Assembly: GCF_013284245.2 (NCBI RefSeq)
Contig: NZ_CP085876.1
Coordinates: 683,501 to 747,500 of the forward strand
Reading direction: 5' to 3'
Length of the DNA stretch: 64,000 bases
DNA from: Brevibacillus sp. DP1.3A
GTDB taxonomy: Bacteria > Bacillota > Bacilli > Brevibacillales > Brevibacillaceae
Translations under genes and position numbers: made by a program
Notes under the pieces: model-generated
What the model was told of the DNA's origin: nothing
The model's database searches: none
What the model saw: the letters and a program-made list of their open reading frames with translations, nothing else
Shown here: positions 51,676 to 61,796 of the stretch, piece by piece
Numbering within the stretch: the stretch's first letter is position 1
Layout: each line of letters begins with the position of its first letter

Positions 51676-54543
51676 ATGCCATTAGAACATATTGTCGTAA
51701 AGGGTGCACGTGCCCACAACCTAAAAAATGTTGATGTAGTGATTCCGAGGGACAAATTCGTCGTTCTGACGGGTTTGTCTGGCTCGGGTAAGTCCTCACT
51801 TGCTTTTGACACGATTTACGCAGAGGGACAACGACGCTATGTCGAGTCACTGTCCGCATACGCCCGTCAATTTCTCGGGCAGATGGACAAGCCGGACGTG
51901 GACTCGATTGAGGGACTTTCCCCTGCGATCTCGATTGACCAGAAAACGACGAGCCGCAACCCTCGCTCCACGGTAGGTACGGTTACGGAAATCTACGACT
52001 ATTTGCGCCTTTTGTATGCGCGTGTCGGTAGAGCGGTTTGCCCGGAGCATGGCATCGAGATCCAATCCCAGACCATTGAACAAATGGTCGATCGCCTATT
52101 GGAGTATCCTGAGCGCACGAAAATGCAGATTCTCGCGCCTATGGTACAAGGACGCAAGGGAGAGCACGTCAAGCTGCTCGAGGACATCCGCAAGCAAGGC
52201 TTCGTCCGTGTGCGGGTCAATGGTGAAATTACCGATCTGTCCGAAGACATCAAGCTGGAAAAAAACAAGAAGCATAACATTGAGGTTGTCGTTGACCGGA
52301 TCGTCGTGAAGCCGGATGTACAGGCGCGTCTGGCAGACTCCCTGGAAACGGCACTTCGTTTAGCAGATGGCAAGGTCATCGTCGATGTGATGGAGCAAGA
52401 GGAGCTGCTGTTCAGTGAAAAGCATGCTTGCCCAGTATGCGGATTCTCCATCGGAGAGCTGGAGCCGCGGATTTTCTCCTTTAACAGCCCGTTTGGTGCT
52501 TGCTCGGAGTGTGATGGACTGGGTGTCAAACTGGAGGTAGACCCGGATATGGTCGTTCCCGATGTGACGAAGACGCTCGATGACGGGGCGATTGGCGCAT
52601 GGGAGCCGAAGACTTCTACTTACTATCAACAATTGTTGGAATCAGCTTGCCGTCACTTTAACATTCGGATGGATGTGCCATATGAGGAGCTTACGGTAGC
52701 GCACCGACAAATCTTGATGTACGGCAGTGAAGGCGAAAAAATTCACTTCCGCTATGAGAACGAGTTTGGGCAGGTGCGCGAGGCAGTCGTACCGTTCGAG
52801 GGTGTCGTCATCAACCTGCAACGACGTCATCTGGAGACGAGCTCGGATTACATCCGCGAACAAATCGAAGGCTTCATGAGCCAAAAGGCGTGTCCTGTCT
52901 GTAAAGGCCAACGCTTGCGTCAAGAGAGCTTGGCAGTAAAGGTCGGGGAGCGCAGTATTTCCGAGCTGACTATACTGTCGATTCTCGATGCGCATCAGTT
53001 TGTCGATGGGCTGGAACTGACAGAGCGGGAAGCGAAGATCGCGAACTTGATCGTAAAAGAAATCAAGGCGCGACTGAACTTTTTGATTGATGTCGGACTG
53101 GATTACTTGACGCTGAGCCGAGCGGCGGGAACATTGTCCGGGGGAGAAGCGCAGCGGATTCGACTGGCTACGCAGATCGGTTCTAGTCTGATGGGGGTTC
53201 TCTACATTTTGGATGAGCCGAGTATCGGATTGCATCAGCGGGATAACGCGCGTCTGATCAAGACGTTGGAGCATATGACCAAGCTGGGGAATACATTGAT
53301 CGTCGTCGAGCATGACGAGGATACGATGATGGCCTGCGATTATATTATTGATATTGGACCGGGCGCTGGCATACATGGCGGTCAAATCGTAGCGGCAGGA
53401 ACTCCGGATGAAGTCATGAAGGACCCTAACTCCTTGACGGGTGCCTATTTGAGTGGGCGCAAATTCATCCCTGTTCCGATGGAGCGTCGCAAGCCTTCGG
53501 ATAAATGGATCAAGATTGAGGGCGCGAAGGAAAACAACCTGAAAAACGTCACTGCGAAGCTTCCTCTAGGCGTTTTTGTTGCCGTAACAGGTGTATCTGG
53601 CTCAGGAAAAAGCACGCTGATCAATGAAATTTTGCAAAAGACACTAGCTCGTGATTTGAATAAGGCAAAGGTGAAGCCAGGTGAGCATCGCCGCATCCTG
53701 GGACTGGAGCATTTGGATAAGGTGATCGACATCGATCAATCTCCAATTGGACGTACACCACGTTCCAATCCGGCGACATATACAGGTGTCTTTGATGATA
53801 TTCGCGACCTGTTTGCTTCCACCAACGAAGCCAAAGTGCGTGGCTATAAAAAAGGTCGCTTCAGCTTTAACGTCAAGGGCGGCCGTTGTGAAGCGTGCAG
53901 TGGTGACGGGATCATTAAAATCGAGATGCACTTTTTGCCGGATGTGTATGTGCCTTGCGAAGTTTGCCATGGCAAACGCTACAACCGCGAGACGCTCGAT
54001 GTAAAATACAAAGGCAAGAACATTGCAGATGTGCTGGAAATGACCATTGAGGATGGCGTAGAGTTTTTCCGCAACCTGCCAAAGATTGAGCGCAAACTAC
54101 AGACGATTGTAGACGTAGGGCTAGGATACGTAAAGCTTGGGCAGCCTGCTACGACGCTCTCAGGCGGGGAAGCGCAACGTGTCAAGCTCGCATCTGAGCT
54201 GTATCGACGCAGCACAGGGCGTACGCTTTACATTCTGGATGAACCGACAACTGGTCTGCATACGGATGACATTGATCGTTTATTGAAGGTACTGCAACGA
54301 TTGGTGGAAAACGGGGAGACGGTGCTGGTCATCGAGCACAATCTGGATGTCATCAAAACGGTGGACTACATCGTAGATTTAGGTCCAGAGGGCGGTACCC
54401 GCGGCGGAGAGATTATCGGAACGGGTACACCGGAAGAAGTGGCACAATTGGAAGGCTCGTACACGGGTATCTATTTGAAGCCGATTTTGGAACGCGATAA
54501 AGAACGGACGAATGCCAAGCTAGAGCAATTCGTTTCGAAGTAA
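51676..54543 (+). CDS. uvrA: Excinuclease ABC subunit A
   Basis: A 955-residue damage-recognition ATPase with two ABC modules. Walker A motifs are in [18 protein letters not shown] and [17 protein letters not shown]; signature motifs are [17 protein letters not shown] and [17 protein letters not shown]. The first zinc finger [19 protein letters not shown] and the second [14 protein letters not shown] with [10 protein letters not shown] are complete. AAGGAGAGG precedes the ATG. It forms an operon with uvrB. Confidence 0.98.
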   Translation: MPLEHIVVKGARAHNLKNVDVVIPRDKFVVLTGLSGSGKSSLAFDTIYAEGQRRYVESLSAYARQFLGQMDKPDVDSIEGLSPAISIDQKTTSRNPRSTVGTVTEIYDYLRLLYARVGRAVCPEHGIEIQSQTIEQMVDRLLEYPERTKMQILAPMVQGRKGEHVKLLEDIRKQGFVRVRVNGEITDLSEDIKLEKNKKHNIEVVVDRIVVKPDVQARLADSLETALRLADGKVIVDVMEQEELLFSEKHACPVCGFSIGELEPRIFSFNSPFGACSECDGLGVKLEVDPDMVVPDVTKTLDDGAIGAWEPKTSTYYQQLLESACRHFNIRMDVPYEELTVAHRQILMYGSEGEKIHFRYENEFGQVREAVVPFEGVVINLQRRHLETSSDYIREQIEGFMSQKACPVCKGQRLRQESLAVKVGERSISELTILSILDAHQFVDGLELTEREAKIANLIVKEIKARLNFLIDVGLDYLTLSRAAGTLSGGEAQRIRLATQIGSSLMGVLYILDEPSIGLHQRDNARLIKTLEHMTKLGNTLIVVEHDEDTMMACDYIIDIGPGAGIHGGQIVAAGTPDEVMKDPNSLTGAYLSGRKFIPVPMERRKPSDKWIKIEGAKENNLKNVTAKLPLGVFVAVTGVSGSGKSTLINEILQKTLARDLNKAKVKPGEHRRILGLEHLDKVIDIDQSPIGRTPRSNPATYTGVFDDIRDLFASTNEAKVRGYKKGRFSFNVKGGRCEACSGDGIIKIEMHFLPDVYVPCEVCHGKRYNRETLDVKYKGKNIADVLEMTIEDGVEFFRNLPKIERKLQTIVDVGLGYVKLGQPATTLSGGEAQRVKLASELYRRSTGRTLYILDEPTTGLHTDDIDRLLKVLQRLVENGETVLVIEHNLDVIKTVDYIVDLGPEGGTRGGEIIGTGTPEEVAQLEGSYTGIYLKPILERDKERTNAKLEQFVSK

Positions 54544-54553
54544 TCGAGAGATA

Positions 54554-54582
54554 GCCTCCCTGATCCAGGGGGGCATCTTTTC
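54554..54582 (+). terminator. Terminator after uvrA
   Basis: GCCTCCCTG (54554-54562) pairs with CAGGGGGGC (54566-54574) using one G-T pair, followed by ATCTTTTCT. Confidence 0.82.
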
Positions 54583-54609
54583 TAGGTGGACGCAAAGGGG
54601 GAAGAAAAG

Positions 54610-55239
54610 ATGGATTACGTGAAGGATTCTCTTGCCGCACTACCTGCCGATCTGGTGGCAGAAGCACAGAAGCGCTTTGATGGACAAGATCCTGCTCACG
54701 ATTGGCAACATAATTTGCGTGTGATGGCGATGTGTGAGCGGATTGGTCGCGAGGAAGGGGCAGATATGGAAGTGCTGCGCCTCGCTGCTTTGCTGCATGA
54801 TATCGGGAGAGCAGAAGAACGGCAAACAGGCGAGTGCCATGCCGAAATCAGCGCAAGACTAGCAGGGGAATGGCTCTCCGAACGCAGTATGACGGAAGCA
54901 TTCATCTCACGTGTACAGTCTGCAATTCTCGCCCATCGTTTTCGCAAAGACCGACCGCCACATACCTTGGAAGAAAAGGTCTTGTTTGATGCAGACAAGC
55001 TGGATTCGATTGGGGCTATTGGAGTGGCTCGGGTTTTTGCTTATACTGGGGTTATTGGGCAACCCATACAATCGGATGACCCCAATCAGCATACACCTTA
55101 TAAGGAATACACTTGGAAGCTGCAGCGCATCAAAGACAAGCTTTTCACCAAAACTGCCCAGAAAATCGCTGAAGACAGGCATCGATTCATGACAACGTTC
55201 TTTGAGCAATGGGAATGGGAAGTAACGGGGAATCGTTAA
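54610..55239 (+). CDS. HD-domain phosphohydrolase (YedJ-like)
   Basis: A 209-residue metal-dependent HD hydrolase. Ligands are HDWQHNLRVMAMCERIG, LAALLHDIGRAEERQTGECH (H and D adjacent), SAILAHRF and a late Asp in LFDADKLDSIGAIGVAR. This set matches the YedJ/uncharacterised HD group; likely substrates are nucleotides or phosphorylated small molecules. The ATG has AAAGGGGGA 6 bp upstream; a longer frame starting at 54586 was rejected. It is transcribed with or just after uvrA, from behind a terminator. Confidence 0.87.
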   Translation: MDYVKDSLAALPADLVAEAQKRFDGQDPAHDWQHNLRVMAMCERIGREEGADMEVLRLAALLHDIGRAEERQTGECHAEISARLAGEWLSERSMTEAFISRVQSAILAHRFRKDRPPHTLEEKVLFDADKLDSIGAIGVARVFAYTGVIGQPIQSDDPNQHTPYKEYTWKLQRIKDKLFTKTAQKIAEDRHRFMTTFFEQWEWEVTGNR

Positions 55240-55278
55240 TCATTGCGCGAAGGCAAGACTGTATAGGGGGAATGCACC

Positions 55279-55647
55279 ATGAGCCGCTGGATAATCAAAA
55301 TGCTTTTAAATGGGGCTGCGCTACTTTTGATCAGCAATTGGTTCCATTCCATTTATGTCGCGAATTTCACTGTAGCACTATGGGCTACGTTGATTTTAGG
55401 GATGGTCAACACAGTGATTCGGCCGATTCTGCTGTTTTTTACTTTTCCCTTGCAAGTATTGACGATCGGTTTGTTCTGGTTTGTCATTAATGCCGTGACG
55501 TTTGCGTTGACTGCCTATTTTATTGATGGATTTGAAGTGGGGCCATGGCCTGATAACATTGGCACGGTCATTGTGGCAGCAGCACTGATGAGTATTTTTG
55601 GCTACCTCATTGAAGTTGTAGTAGGGATGAAAAAAGAAAAGAGGTAG
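55279..55647 (+). CDS. YvlD-like small membrane protein (phage holin family 4 type)
   Basis: A 122-residue protein with four membrane segments: IIKMLLNGAALLLISNWF, TVALWATLILGMVNTVI, LFWFVINAVTFALTAYF and VIVAAALMSIFGYLIEV. The RPILLFFTFPLQVLTIGLFW core between segments two and three is the hallmark of the YvlD family, often linked to cell envelope stress but of unknown mechanism. GGGGGAATG lies before the ATG. Confidence 0.88.
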   Translation: MSRWIIKMLLNGAALLLISNWFHSIYVANFTVALWATLILGMVNTVIRPILLFFTFPLQVLTIGLFWFVINAVTFALTAYFIDGFEVGPWPDNIGTVIVAAALMSIFGYLIEVVVGMKKEKR

Positions 55648-55655
55648 TATGTTCG

Positions 55656-55697
55656 AAAAAGCCCCGTATTCTCTCAAACGAGTCGCGGGGTTTTTGC
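55656..55697 (+). terminator. Terminator after yvlD-like gene
   Basis: AAAAAGCCCCG (55656-55666) pairs with CGGGGTTTTT (55686-55695) with a bulged G. Confidence 0.82.
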
Positions 55698-55724
55698 CTA
55701 ATAAGGATGCTCGGTCTTATTAGG

Positions 55725-55754
55725 TTGTCGTAAGTACAGAGGTTTCGATACAAT
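55725..55754 (+). promoter_or_regulatory. hprK promoter
   Basis: TTGTCG (55725-55730) and TACAAT (55749-55754) are 18 bp apart, 49 bp before the hprK start codon. Confidence 0.6.
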
Positions 55755-55802
55755 AGAGACACAACCATAGGGACGGAAAATCCCATGTGAGGGGGAAGCT
55801 TC

Positions 55803-56738
55803 ATGCGTAAGACGAATGTGAGCCATCTAGTGGACCATTTCAATATGACGATCTTGAGCGGGGAAGAGGGCTTGGGGCGTGAGATTACCGTAACGGATTT
55901 GAGTCGTCCCGGCCTGCAGTTAGCCGGTTACTATTCGTATTATGCGGAAGAGCGGATTCAATTGTTCGGCTTGACGGAAATCAACTTTTTTCAAACGCTG
56001 ACTCCAGAGGAACGGCTGGAACGGATGAATTTTCTCATGCAAAGTCAGGTTCCTTGCTTCTGTGTGACCCGTAATCAGATGGTGCCTGAAGAGATGATTG
56101 ACGTTTCCAATCGGTTGGGGGTACCTGTACTTCAGTCCCCGCTCGCAACGACGACGCTAGTCGGGAAAGTGACCAACTTCCTGGAGAATCGTCTTGCACC
56201 AACGACGACGATTCATGGGGTACTCACAGACATTTACGGTGTCGGCGTTTTGATTATGGGATCGAGCGGGATCGGGAAGAGTGAAGCCGCACTTGAGCTT
56301 GTAAAGCGCGGACACCGACTCGTAGCAGATGACGCAGTGGAGATTAAGCAGACACAGGGTGGGCAGCTAAGCGGTAGCGCTCCTGAGTTGATTCAGCATC
56401 TCTTGGAAATCCGCGGTGTGGGGATTATCAACATTATGACGATGTTTGGTGCAGGTGCCGTGCGCAATGTAAAAAACATCGAGATGGTTGTTCAGCTAGA
56501 ACTGTGGGAGCCACATAAAATGTACGAGCGGTTGGGGCTCGATGAGGAAACATTGAAGATCATGGATACCGAAATTCCGATTATTACCGTTCCTGTTCGA
56601 CCAGGACGAAACTTGGCAGTCATCATTGAGGTTGCAGCGATGAACTTCCGTCTGAAACGGATGGGTTACAACGCAGCGATGCACTTCACACGGAAACAGT
56701 CGAATGCCATTTTAGAAGATGCCGATTCTGACTTGTAG
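55803..56738 (+). CDS. hprK: HPr kinase/phosphorylase
   Basis: A 311-residue bifunctional enzyme that phosphorylates or dephosphorylates HPr at its regulatory serine for carbon catabolite control. The P loop is [19 protein letters not shown] (153 onward), followed by the catalytic [10 protein letters not shown] and the signature [20 protein letters not shown] (split as usual). His138 in [12 protein letters not shown] is the conserved acid/base residue. GAGGGGGAAG precedes the ATG. In B. subtilis lgt, a phosphatase and ppaX come next; here an acyltransferase follows directly. Confidence 0.97.
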   Translation: MRKTNVSHLVDHFNMTILSGEEGLGREITVTDLSRPGLQLAGYYSYYAEERIQLFGLTEINFFQTLTPEERLERMNFLMQSQVPCFCVTRNQMVPEEMIDVSNRLGVPVLQSPLATTTLVGKVTNFLENRLAPTTTIHGVLTDIYGVGVLIMGSSGIGKSEAALELVKRGHRLVADDAVEIKQTQGGQLSGSAPELIQHLLEIRGVGIINIMTMFGAGAVRNVKNIEMVVQLELWEPHKMYERLGLDEETLKIMDTEIPIITVPVRPGRNLAVIIEVAAMNFRLKRMGYNAAMHFTRKQSNAILEDADSDL

Positions 56739-56753
56739 GAGAAAGAGACGCAT

Positions 56754-57257
56754 ATGAGGAAGACAACACGTTATCCCGTAAATGGGGTAAATCCGCTTTG
56801 GCACATGTATCAAACGGTAAGCTTCTGGAAAGTCATGAAAAATTTTATCGTCATCCAACTCTCCAGATATACGCCGATTGTTTCGTGGAAGAACTGGATG
56901 TACCGCGCATTTTTGCGTATGGAAGTAGGGCAGCATAGTGCGGTTGCGTTGATGGTGATGATGGATATTATGTTTCCCGAGAAAATCAAGATCGGTCGTA
57001 ATTGCGTGATCGGGTACAATACGACGATACTTGCGCATGAATATTTGATAGATGAATACCGTTTGGGAGAAGTGATTATTGAGGATGCTGTCCTGGTGGG
57101 GGCCAACACCACCATTTTGCCTGGAGTAACGATAGGCAAAGGGGCCATTGTCGCAGCGGGAACGGTTGTTCATAAAGATGTCCCGCCTGGTGCCTTTGTA
57201 GGTGGGAACCCCATGCAGCTCATTCGAATGAAAGCTTCAGAGGAAGAAGTCATGTAG
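56754..57257 (+). CDS. Hexapeptide-repeat acyltransferase (YvoF-like)
   Basis: A 167-residue left-handed beta-helix acyltransferase. Repeats are visible as IGRNCVIGYNTTILAHEYLI, VIIEDAVLVGANTTILPGV and GKGAIVAAGTVVHKDVPPG, with the catalytic-type His in ILAHEYLI. The N-terminal 50 residues are helical. It is 15 bp after hprK, in the position YvoF holds before the his operon in B. subtilis. Acceptor unknown; cell-wall or phospholipid-linked sugars are possible. Confidence 0.85.
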   Translation: MRKTTRYPVNGVNPLWHMYQTVSFWKVMKNFIVIQLSRYTPIVSWKNWMYRAFLRMEVGQHSAVALMVMMDIMFPEKIKIGRNCVIGYNTTILAHEYLIDEYRLGEVIIEDAVLVGANTTILPGVTIGKGAIVAAGTVVHKDVPPGAFVGGNPMQLIRMKASEEEVM

Positions 57258-57278
57258 AGTCTCTTCCATTATGATCAG

Positions 57279-57308
57279 CCGTCAGGTGTTTATCCTGGCG
57301 GTTTTTTT
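57279..57308 (+). terminator. Terminator after acyltransferase gene
   Basis: CCGTCAGG (57279-57286) pairs with CCTGGCGG (57294-57301) using one G-T pair, followed by TTTTTTTG. Confidence 0.85.
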
Positions 57309-57344
57309 GTTTTGTGTTAAATTTTCCGACTATTCTTATCTTGG

Positions 57345-57373
57345 TTGACCTAAGATTCTCGACGTGGTAATCT
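57345..57373 (+). promoter_or_regulatory. his operon promoter
   Basis: TTGACC (57345-57350) and TAATCT (57368-57373) are 17 bp apart, 67 bp before hisZ. The leader is too short for a T-box, and no T-box signature was seen. Confidence 0.6.
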
Positions 57374-57439
57374 TCTTCATAACACTTTAGTTTGTTACCA
57401 TATTAGCAGAGTAAAGCGAATGTGATGGAGGGAACAAGG

Positions 57440-58615
57440 ATGGCAAAACCCTTGGGATTCGAAAAGCCGCTCGGGATGCGGGACATACTGCCGGAATCAC
57501 TGGCGAAACAACGGTACTTGGAGCGGGAGCTGCGGCAGTGTATCGAAAGATGGGGCTATGAGGAAATATCCACACCCTCTCTGGAGTACTTCGATACGGT
57601 AGGAGCAGCAAGTGCGACACTAACAGACCGGATGTTTCGCCTCCTGGATAAACAAGGCCACACCGTAGTCCTGCGTCCGGATATGACAACGCCAATTGCA
57701 AGGGTTGTTTCCTCCCTTTATAAAGATGTTCCATTGCCGATTCGGTTGTATTACCAGGCAAATGTGTTTCGGGCACAAGAAAAAGAAGCGGGACGGAATG
57801 CAGAGTTTTGTCAAACCGGGATCGAGCTGATCGGAGATGCGTCTGTCGATGCGGATGCGGAAGCCATTGCACTTGCTGTGTTTTGCTTGCGGGTAGCGGG
57901 TGTAGAGACGTTTCGCATTGCTATTGGGCATGTCGATTTCGTAGACGGTCTTTTGGAGGAAGAAATTGAGGATGAGCATGTTCGCAATCAATTCCGCCAG
58001 TTTTTGTACGAGCGGGACTTCGTTGGCTTCCGGCAACTACTAGCAACAGTAGACATCCCTACAGAGGCAAAAAGCCGATTGGAAGCCTTGCTACGGCTGC
58101 AAGGGGGAAAAGGGAAGATTGAAGTCGCGCGTGAACTGGCAGGCAACGGAAAGGCAAGGAGGGCAGTCGAGACGATTGCTTCCTTGTGGGAGTCGTTAGA
58201 AGCCTACGGAGTGACGGAGGATTTGCTGATCGATTTCAATCTGATCATCAATTTGAACTACTATACAGGAGTCGTTTTCGAAGGGTACGCGGCAGACCTG
58301 GGCTCCCCACTATTGGGCGGAGGACGCTACGATCAGTTGCTCTCCCAATTTGGGCGTGCGGCATCGGCCACAGGCTTTGCGATCAAGATGGATCGGCTGC
58401 TTCAGGTCACTCCTTTCGAAAAAGGGCAAGCACCTGCGCGAGTTTTGCTTGTATACACCGAGGATTGCCGCGGCGCCGCTTTGGCAGAGGCACAGCAATT
58501 GCGTGAGAACGGGCTCGTGGTGGTGACACGTCTCGTTTCCAGAATAGATGAGAAACAGGTTGGACAAGAAGCGGGATATACTAAGGTCATTTGCATGACA
58601 CAACAGGAGGAGTAG
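57440..58615 (+). CDS. hisZ: ATP phosphoribosyltransferase regulatory subunit HisZ
   Basis: A 391-residue protein derived from histidyl-tRNA synthetase but lacking the tRNA-binding domain. It keeps the class II fold (MRDILPESLAKQRYLERELR, VVLRPDMTTPIARVVSSLY, LYYQANVFRAQ and GGGRYDQLLSQFGR) and binds the short HisG to form the active, histidine-inhibited enzyme. The ATG at 57440 has GGAGGG 7 bp upstream; the ATG at 57422 precedes the ribosome site. The next gene begins 3 bp downstream. Confidence 0.95.
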   Translation: MAKPLGFEKPLGMRDILPESLAKQRYLERELRQCIERWGYEEISTPSLEYFDTVGAASATLTDRMFRLLDKQGHTVVLRPDMTTPIARVVSSLYKDVPLPIRLYYQANVFRAQEKEAGRNAEFCQTGIELIGDASVDADAEAIALAVFCLRVAGVETFRIAIGHVDFVDGLLEEEIEDEHVRNQFRQFLYERDFVGFRQLLATVDIPTEAKSRLEALLRLQGGKGKIEVARELAGNGKARRAVETIASLWESLEAYGVTEDLLIDFNLIINLNYYTGVVFEGYAADLGSPLLGGGRYDQLLSQFGRAASATGFAIKMDRLLQVTPFEKGQAPARVLLVYTEDCRGAALAEAQQLRENGLVVVTRLVSRIDEKQVGQEAGYTKVICMTQQEE

Positions 58616-58618
58616 GAG

Positions 58619-59266
58619 ATGGCACTCACGAAAAACGACCAAAAGCTGACGATCGCCATGCCAAAAGGGCGGATTTTTGAAGAGGCCGTCCACTTCCTCC
58701 AGCAGGCTGGTTTGCAGGTCACTGCGGATCTACAAGATTCTCGTAAACTGATTATCCCTGTGGAAAATGCCAAGCTTGAATTCATTATGGCGAAGCCTAC
58801 CGATGTTCCTACTTATGTCGAGTATGGGGTGGCTGACGTTGGAGTCGTCGGCAAGGATGTTTTATTGGAAGAAGAACGAGATGTTTACGAGCTGTTGGAT
58901 TTGCATATCGGCTATTGTCGCATGATGGTAGCGGGTCTGCCAGATTGGAAACCGTCGGAAGCGCTGCGTGTTGCGACGAAATATCCGAAGATTGCGTCAC
59001 GTTATTTTCGTGAGCAGGGACAGCAGGTTGAGGTAATCAAGCTGAATGGTTCAGTAGAGCTTGCACCGATGATTGGACTGGCTGATCGTATTGTGGATAT
59101 TGTCTCAACAGGTAGGACATTGCGGGAAAATGGCTTGGTCGAACTGGAGAGCATTTGTGAAATTACGACGAGGCTGATTGCCAATCGAGCCAGCTATCGG
59201 ATGAAAAGTGAAGCGGTGGACGAGATCGCCGGAAAATTTTTAGAGGTCATTCCTCGCGGGAACTAG
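58619..59266 (+). CDS. hisG: ATP phosphoribosyltransferase catalytic subunit, short form
   Basis: A 215-residue short-form HisG catalysing the first step of histidine synthesis. Motifs are [28 protein letters not shown] and the PRPP loop [18 protein letters not shown]. It lacks the C-terminal regulatory domain of the long form, which fits the HisZ gene just upstream. AGGAGGAG precedes the ATG. Confidence 0.97.
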   Translation: MALTKNDQKLTIAMPKGRIFEEAVHFLQQAGLQVTADLQDSRKLIIPVENAKLEFIMAKPTDVPTYVEYGVADVGVVGKDVLLEEERDVYELLDLHIGYCRMMVAGLPDWKPSEALRVATKYPKIASRYFREQGQQVEVIKLNGSVELAPMIGLADRIVDIVSTGRTLRENGLVELESICEITTRLIANRASYRMKSEAVDEIAGKFLEVIPRGN

Positions 59267-59285
59267 AGAAAAAGGGGAGACAGTC

Positions 59286-60584
59286 ATGCGTATCATGTCA
59301 GCCAGCCAGTATGACGGGAAACGATCGGTAGACGCGGGGACGAGAGAACAGCAAGAAGTGGTGAAGGCGATCCTCACCTCGGTTCGCCAGCAAGGGGACG
59401 AAGCGCTGCGCTATTACACAGAACGATTTGATCGTGTGCTTCTACAAAACTTCCGTGTGAGCGAAGGTGAATTTACAGAAGCAAGTGAGCTCGTTTCTCC
59501 ACTAGTCAAAACAGTATTGATAGAAGCGGCCGAAAATATTCGGGCATTTCACGAGCGACAAGTGCGTCAGTCCTGGTTTACCACCAAAGAGAGTGGCACC
59601 TTGCTAGGCCAATTGATACGTCCATTGCAGCGCGTAGGATTGTATGTACCAGGCGGAACGGCAGCTTATCCTTCCAGTGTATTGATGAATGCCATCCCTG
59701 CCAAAATTGCAGGTGTTCCAGAAGTAGTCATTACGACACCACCAGGAGCGGACGGGAAAATCAACCCTGCGATACTCGTTGCGGCCCAAATCGCAGGAGT
59801 AACCGAGATATACAAGGTAGGTGGGGCACAGGCGATCGCGGCACTGACCTACGGAACGGAGCAAATCAAAGCAGTAGATAAGATCGTCGGGCCTGGCAAT
59901 ATTTTTGTGGCACTGGCAAAGCGAGAAGTTTTCGGATTGGTCAGTATCGACATGGTGGCAGGGCCTAGTGAAATTGCGGTGATCGCAGATGAGACGGCCA
60001 ACTCGCGTTACGTTGCGGCAGACCTGCTGTCTCAGGCCGAGCATGATCCGATGTCAGCCGCTATATTGGTTACGACATCGCAATCGTTGGCGGAGCAGGT
60101 GTCGCAGGAAGTCGAGCGACAGCTTGCCGATCTTCCACGCAAATCGATTGCGGAAGCGGCGATACGCGATTACGGCGCTATTTTACTCGTCGACGATTTG
60201 GAAGAAGGTTTTGCCGTCATCAACCGTATCGCACCCGAGCATTTAGAAATCATGGTGGCGGAGCCGTTTGAGCATCTCGGAAAAGTGGAAAATGCAGGTG
60301 CGATTTTCCTCGGCCCATACAGCTCAGAACCAGTCGGCGACTATTTTGCTGGTACCAATCATGTGATACCTACAAATGGAACGGCGCGTTTTTCCTCGCC
60401 ATTATCCGTCGATGATTTTATCAAGAAGTCGAGTGTTGTTTCCTACAGCAAGCGAGATTTGCGAGACAATGGACATAAAATTGTGGCACTGGCAGAGCAG
60501 GAAGGATTGTCTGGGCACGGTCGAGCTATCCTTTCGCGATTGCGAGATTTTGAGACCAAAGAGCAGGAGAGTGAAAAGAGATGA
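59286..60584 (+). CDS. hisD: Histidinol dehydrogenase
   Basis: A 432-residue zinc enzyme oxidising histidinol to histidine in two NAD-dependent steps. It shows RVGLYVPGGTAAYPSSVLMN, KIVGPGNIFVALAKREVFG, DLLSQAEHDPMSAAILVT, IAPEHLEIMV and GDYFAGTNHVIPTNGTAR, which contain the zinc and catalytic Glu/His residues. The start has AAAGGGGAG upstream. It overlaps hisB by 4 bp. Confidence 0.97.
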   Translation: MRIMSASQYDGKRSVDAGTREQQEVVKAILTSVRQQGDEALRYYTERFDRVLLQNFRVSEGEFTEASELVSPLVKTVLIEAAENIRAFHERQVRQSWFTTKESGTLLGQLIRPLQRVGLYVPGGTAAYPSSVLMNAIPAKIAGVPEVVITTPPGADGKINPAILVAAQIAGVTEIYKVGGAQAIAALTYGTEQIKAVDKIVGPGNIFVALAKREVFGLVSIDMVAGPSEIAVIADETANSRYVAADLLSQAEHDPMSAAILVTTSQSLAEQVSQEVERQLADLPRKSIAEAAIRDYGAILLVDDLEEGFAVINRIAPEHLEIMVAEPFEHLGKVENAGAIFLGPYSSEPVGDYFAGTNHVIPTNGTARFSSPLSVDDFIKKSSVVSYSKRDLRDNGHKIVALAEQEGLSGHGRAILSRLRDFETKEQESEKR

Positions 60585-61180
60585 GTGAAGGGAATCAACG
60601 TGCAGCACAGATCGAACGCAATACGAATGAGACGCAGATCGCGCTTTCCTTTGGTGTAGACGGCGCGGGTGAGAGCAAGCAAAATTCGGGTGTTCCATTT
60701 CTGGATCATATGCTAGACCTGTTTACCCGACACGGACATTTTGACCTGACTGTCAAGGCAAAGGGAGATATCGAAATCGACTATCACCACACGGTGGAGG
60801 ATATCGGGATTTGTCTTGGGCATGCTCTGCGGGAAGCGTTGGGAGACAAGAAAGGCATCAAGCGTTATGGAAATGCGTTTGTCCCGATGGATGACGCGCT
60901 CGCGCAGGTCGTCATTGATATCAGCAACCGTCCTCATCTGGAATATCGCGCTACGTACCCTACAAATATGGTTGGTCAGTTTCCGACAGAGCTGGTTCAC
61001 GAATTTTTATGGAAACTTGCACTGGAGGCGCGGATCAATCTGCATGTGATCCTGCACTACGGTCACAATACGCACCACATGATCGAGGCGATTTTCAAAG
61101 CGCTGGGCCGTGCACTGGATGAAGCGACGACGATCGATCCGCGTGTAAAAGGGGTCCCGTCAACAAAAGGGGTTTTATAG
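60581..61180 (+). CDS. hisB: Imidazoleglycerol-phosphate dehydratase
   Basis: A 199-residue monofunctional IGPD. The manganese-binding His clusters are in FLDHMLDLFTRHGHFDL, IDYHHTVEDIGICLGHAL and HYGHNTHHMIEAIFKALGRA. The N-terminal phosphatase domain seen in enteric HisB is absent, as expected in Firmicutes. ATGA overlap with hisD; hisH starts 1 bp after its stop. Confidence 0.97.
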   Translation: MSEGNQRAAQIERNTNETQIALSFGVDGAGESKQNSGVPFLDHMLDLFTRHGHFDLTVKAKGDIEIDYHHTVEDIGICLGHALREALGDKKGIKRYGNAFVPMDDALAQVVIDISNRPHLEYRATYPTNMVGQFPTELVHEFLWKLALEARINLHVILHYGHNTHHMIEAIFKALGRALDEATTIDPRVKGVPSTKGVL

Positions 61181-61181
61181 T

Positions 61182-61796
61182 ATGATCGGCATCATCGATT
61201 ACGGCATGGGGAATTTGTACAGCTTGAGCAAGGCGTTGGAAAGGCTGGGCTATTCGTACGAGTTCGTATCGCAGGCTGAACGTCTGCAAGAATATAGTGG
61301 GTTGATTTTACCGGGAGTCGGGGCGTTCGGGGATGCTATCGCCAACATACGTGAGCTTGGATTAGAGCAAGCGATCAAGGGATACGCAGCATCAGGTCGT
61401 CCGATCTTGGGCATTTGTCTCGGCATGCAGCTCTTGTTTGAGAAAAGTGCAGAGCATGGCGAGCATACGGGTTTGGGACTGCTCGGTGGTGAGGTCATTC
61501 GCTTTCGCGGGGATTACAAGGTACCGCACATGGGCTGGAACCAACTGATAATAAAGCAAAAGCAACCGTTATTAAACGGTGTGCAGGATGGCGATTACGT
61601 CTACTTTGTCCATTCGTATCATGTCTTGTGCCAGTCTGATGTCTTGCTTGCGACGAGTGACTATCATCAGGAGGTCACAGCCATTGTGAATCGTGACAAC
61701 GTATATGGTATGCAGTTTCACCCAGAAAAGAGCGGAGAGACAGGAATGCTGCTGCTGCGTAACTTTGCCGTTCAATGCGAGGGGGTTTTGACATGA
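61182..61796 (+). CDS. hisH: Imidazole glycerol phosphate synthase glutaminase subunit
   Basis: A 204-residue class I amidotransferase. The nucleophile Cys is in [15 protein letters not shown], and His-Glu in [13 protein letters not shown]-terminal [20 protein letters not shown] is typical. It supplies ammonia to HisF. It overlaps hisA by ATGA. Confidence 0.97.
   Translation: MIGIIDYGMGNLYSLSKALERLGYSYEFVSQAERLQEYSGLILPGVGAFGDAIANIRELGLEQAIKGYAASGRPILGICLGMQLLFEKSAEHGEHTGLGLLGGEVIRFRGDYKVPHMGWNQLIIKQKQPLLNGVQDGDYVYFVHSYHVLCQSDVLLATSDYHQEVTAIVNRDNVYGMQFHPEKSGETGMLLLRNFAVQCEGVLT

Noticed and set aside
52642..53385. 247-codon minus-strand frame opposite uvrA
   Set aside because: Complement of a strongly coding GC-rich region; no ribosome site or recognisable domain.
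57258..57439. T-box leader for the his operon
   Set aside because: The leader from the promoter at 57345 is too short and shows no specifier stem, T-box sequence or terminator/antiterminator pair.
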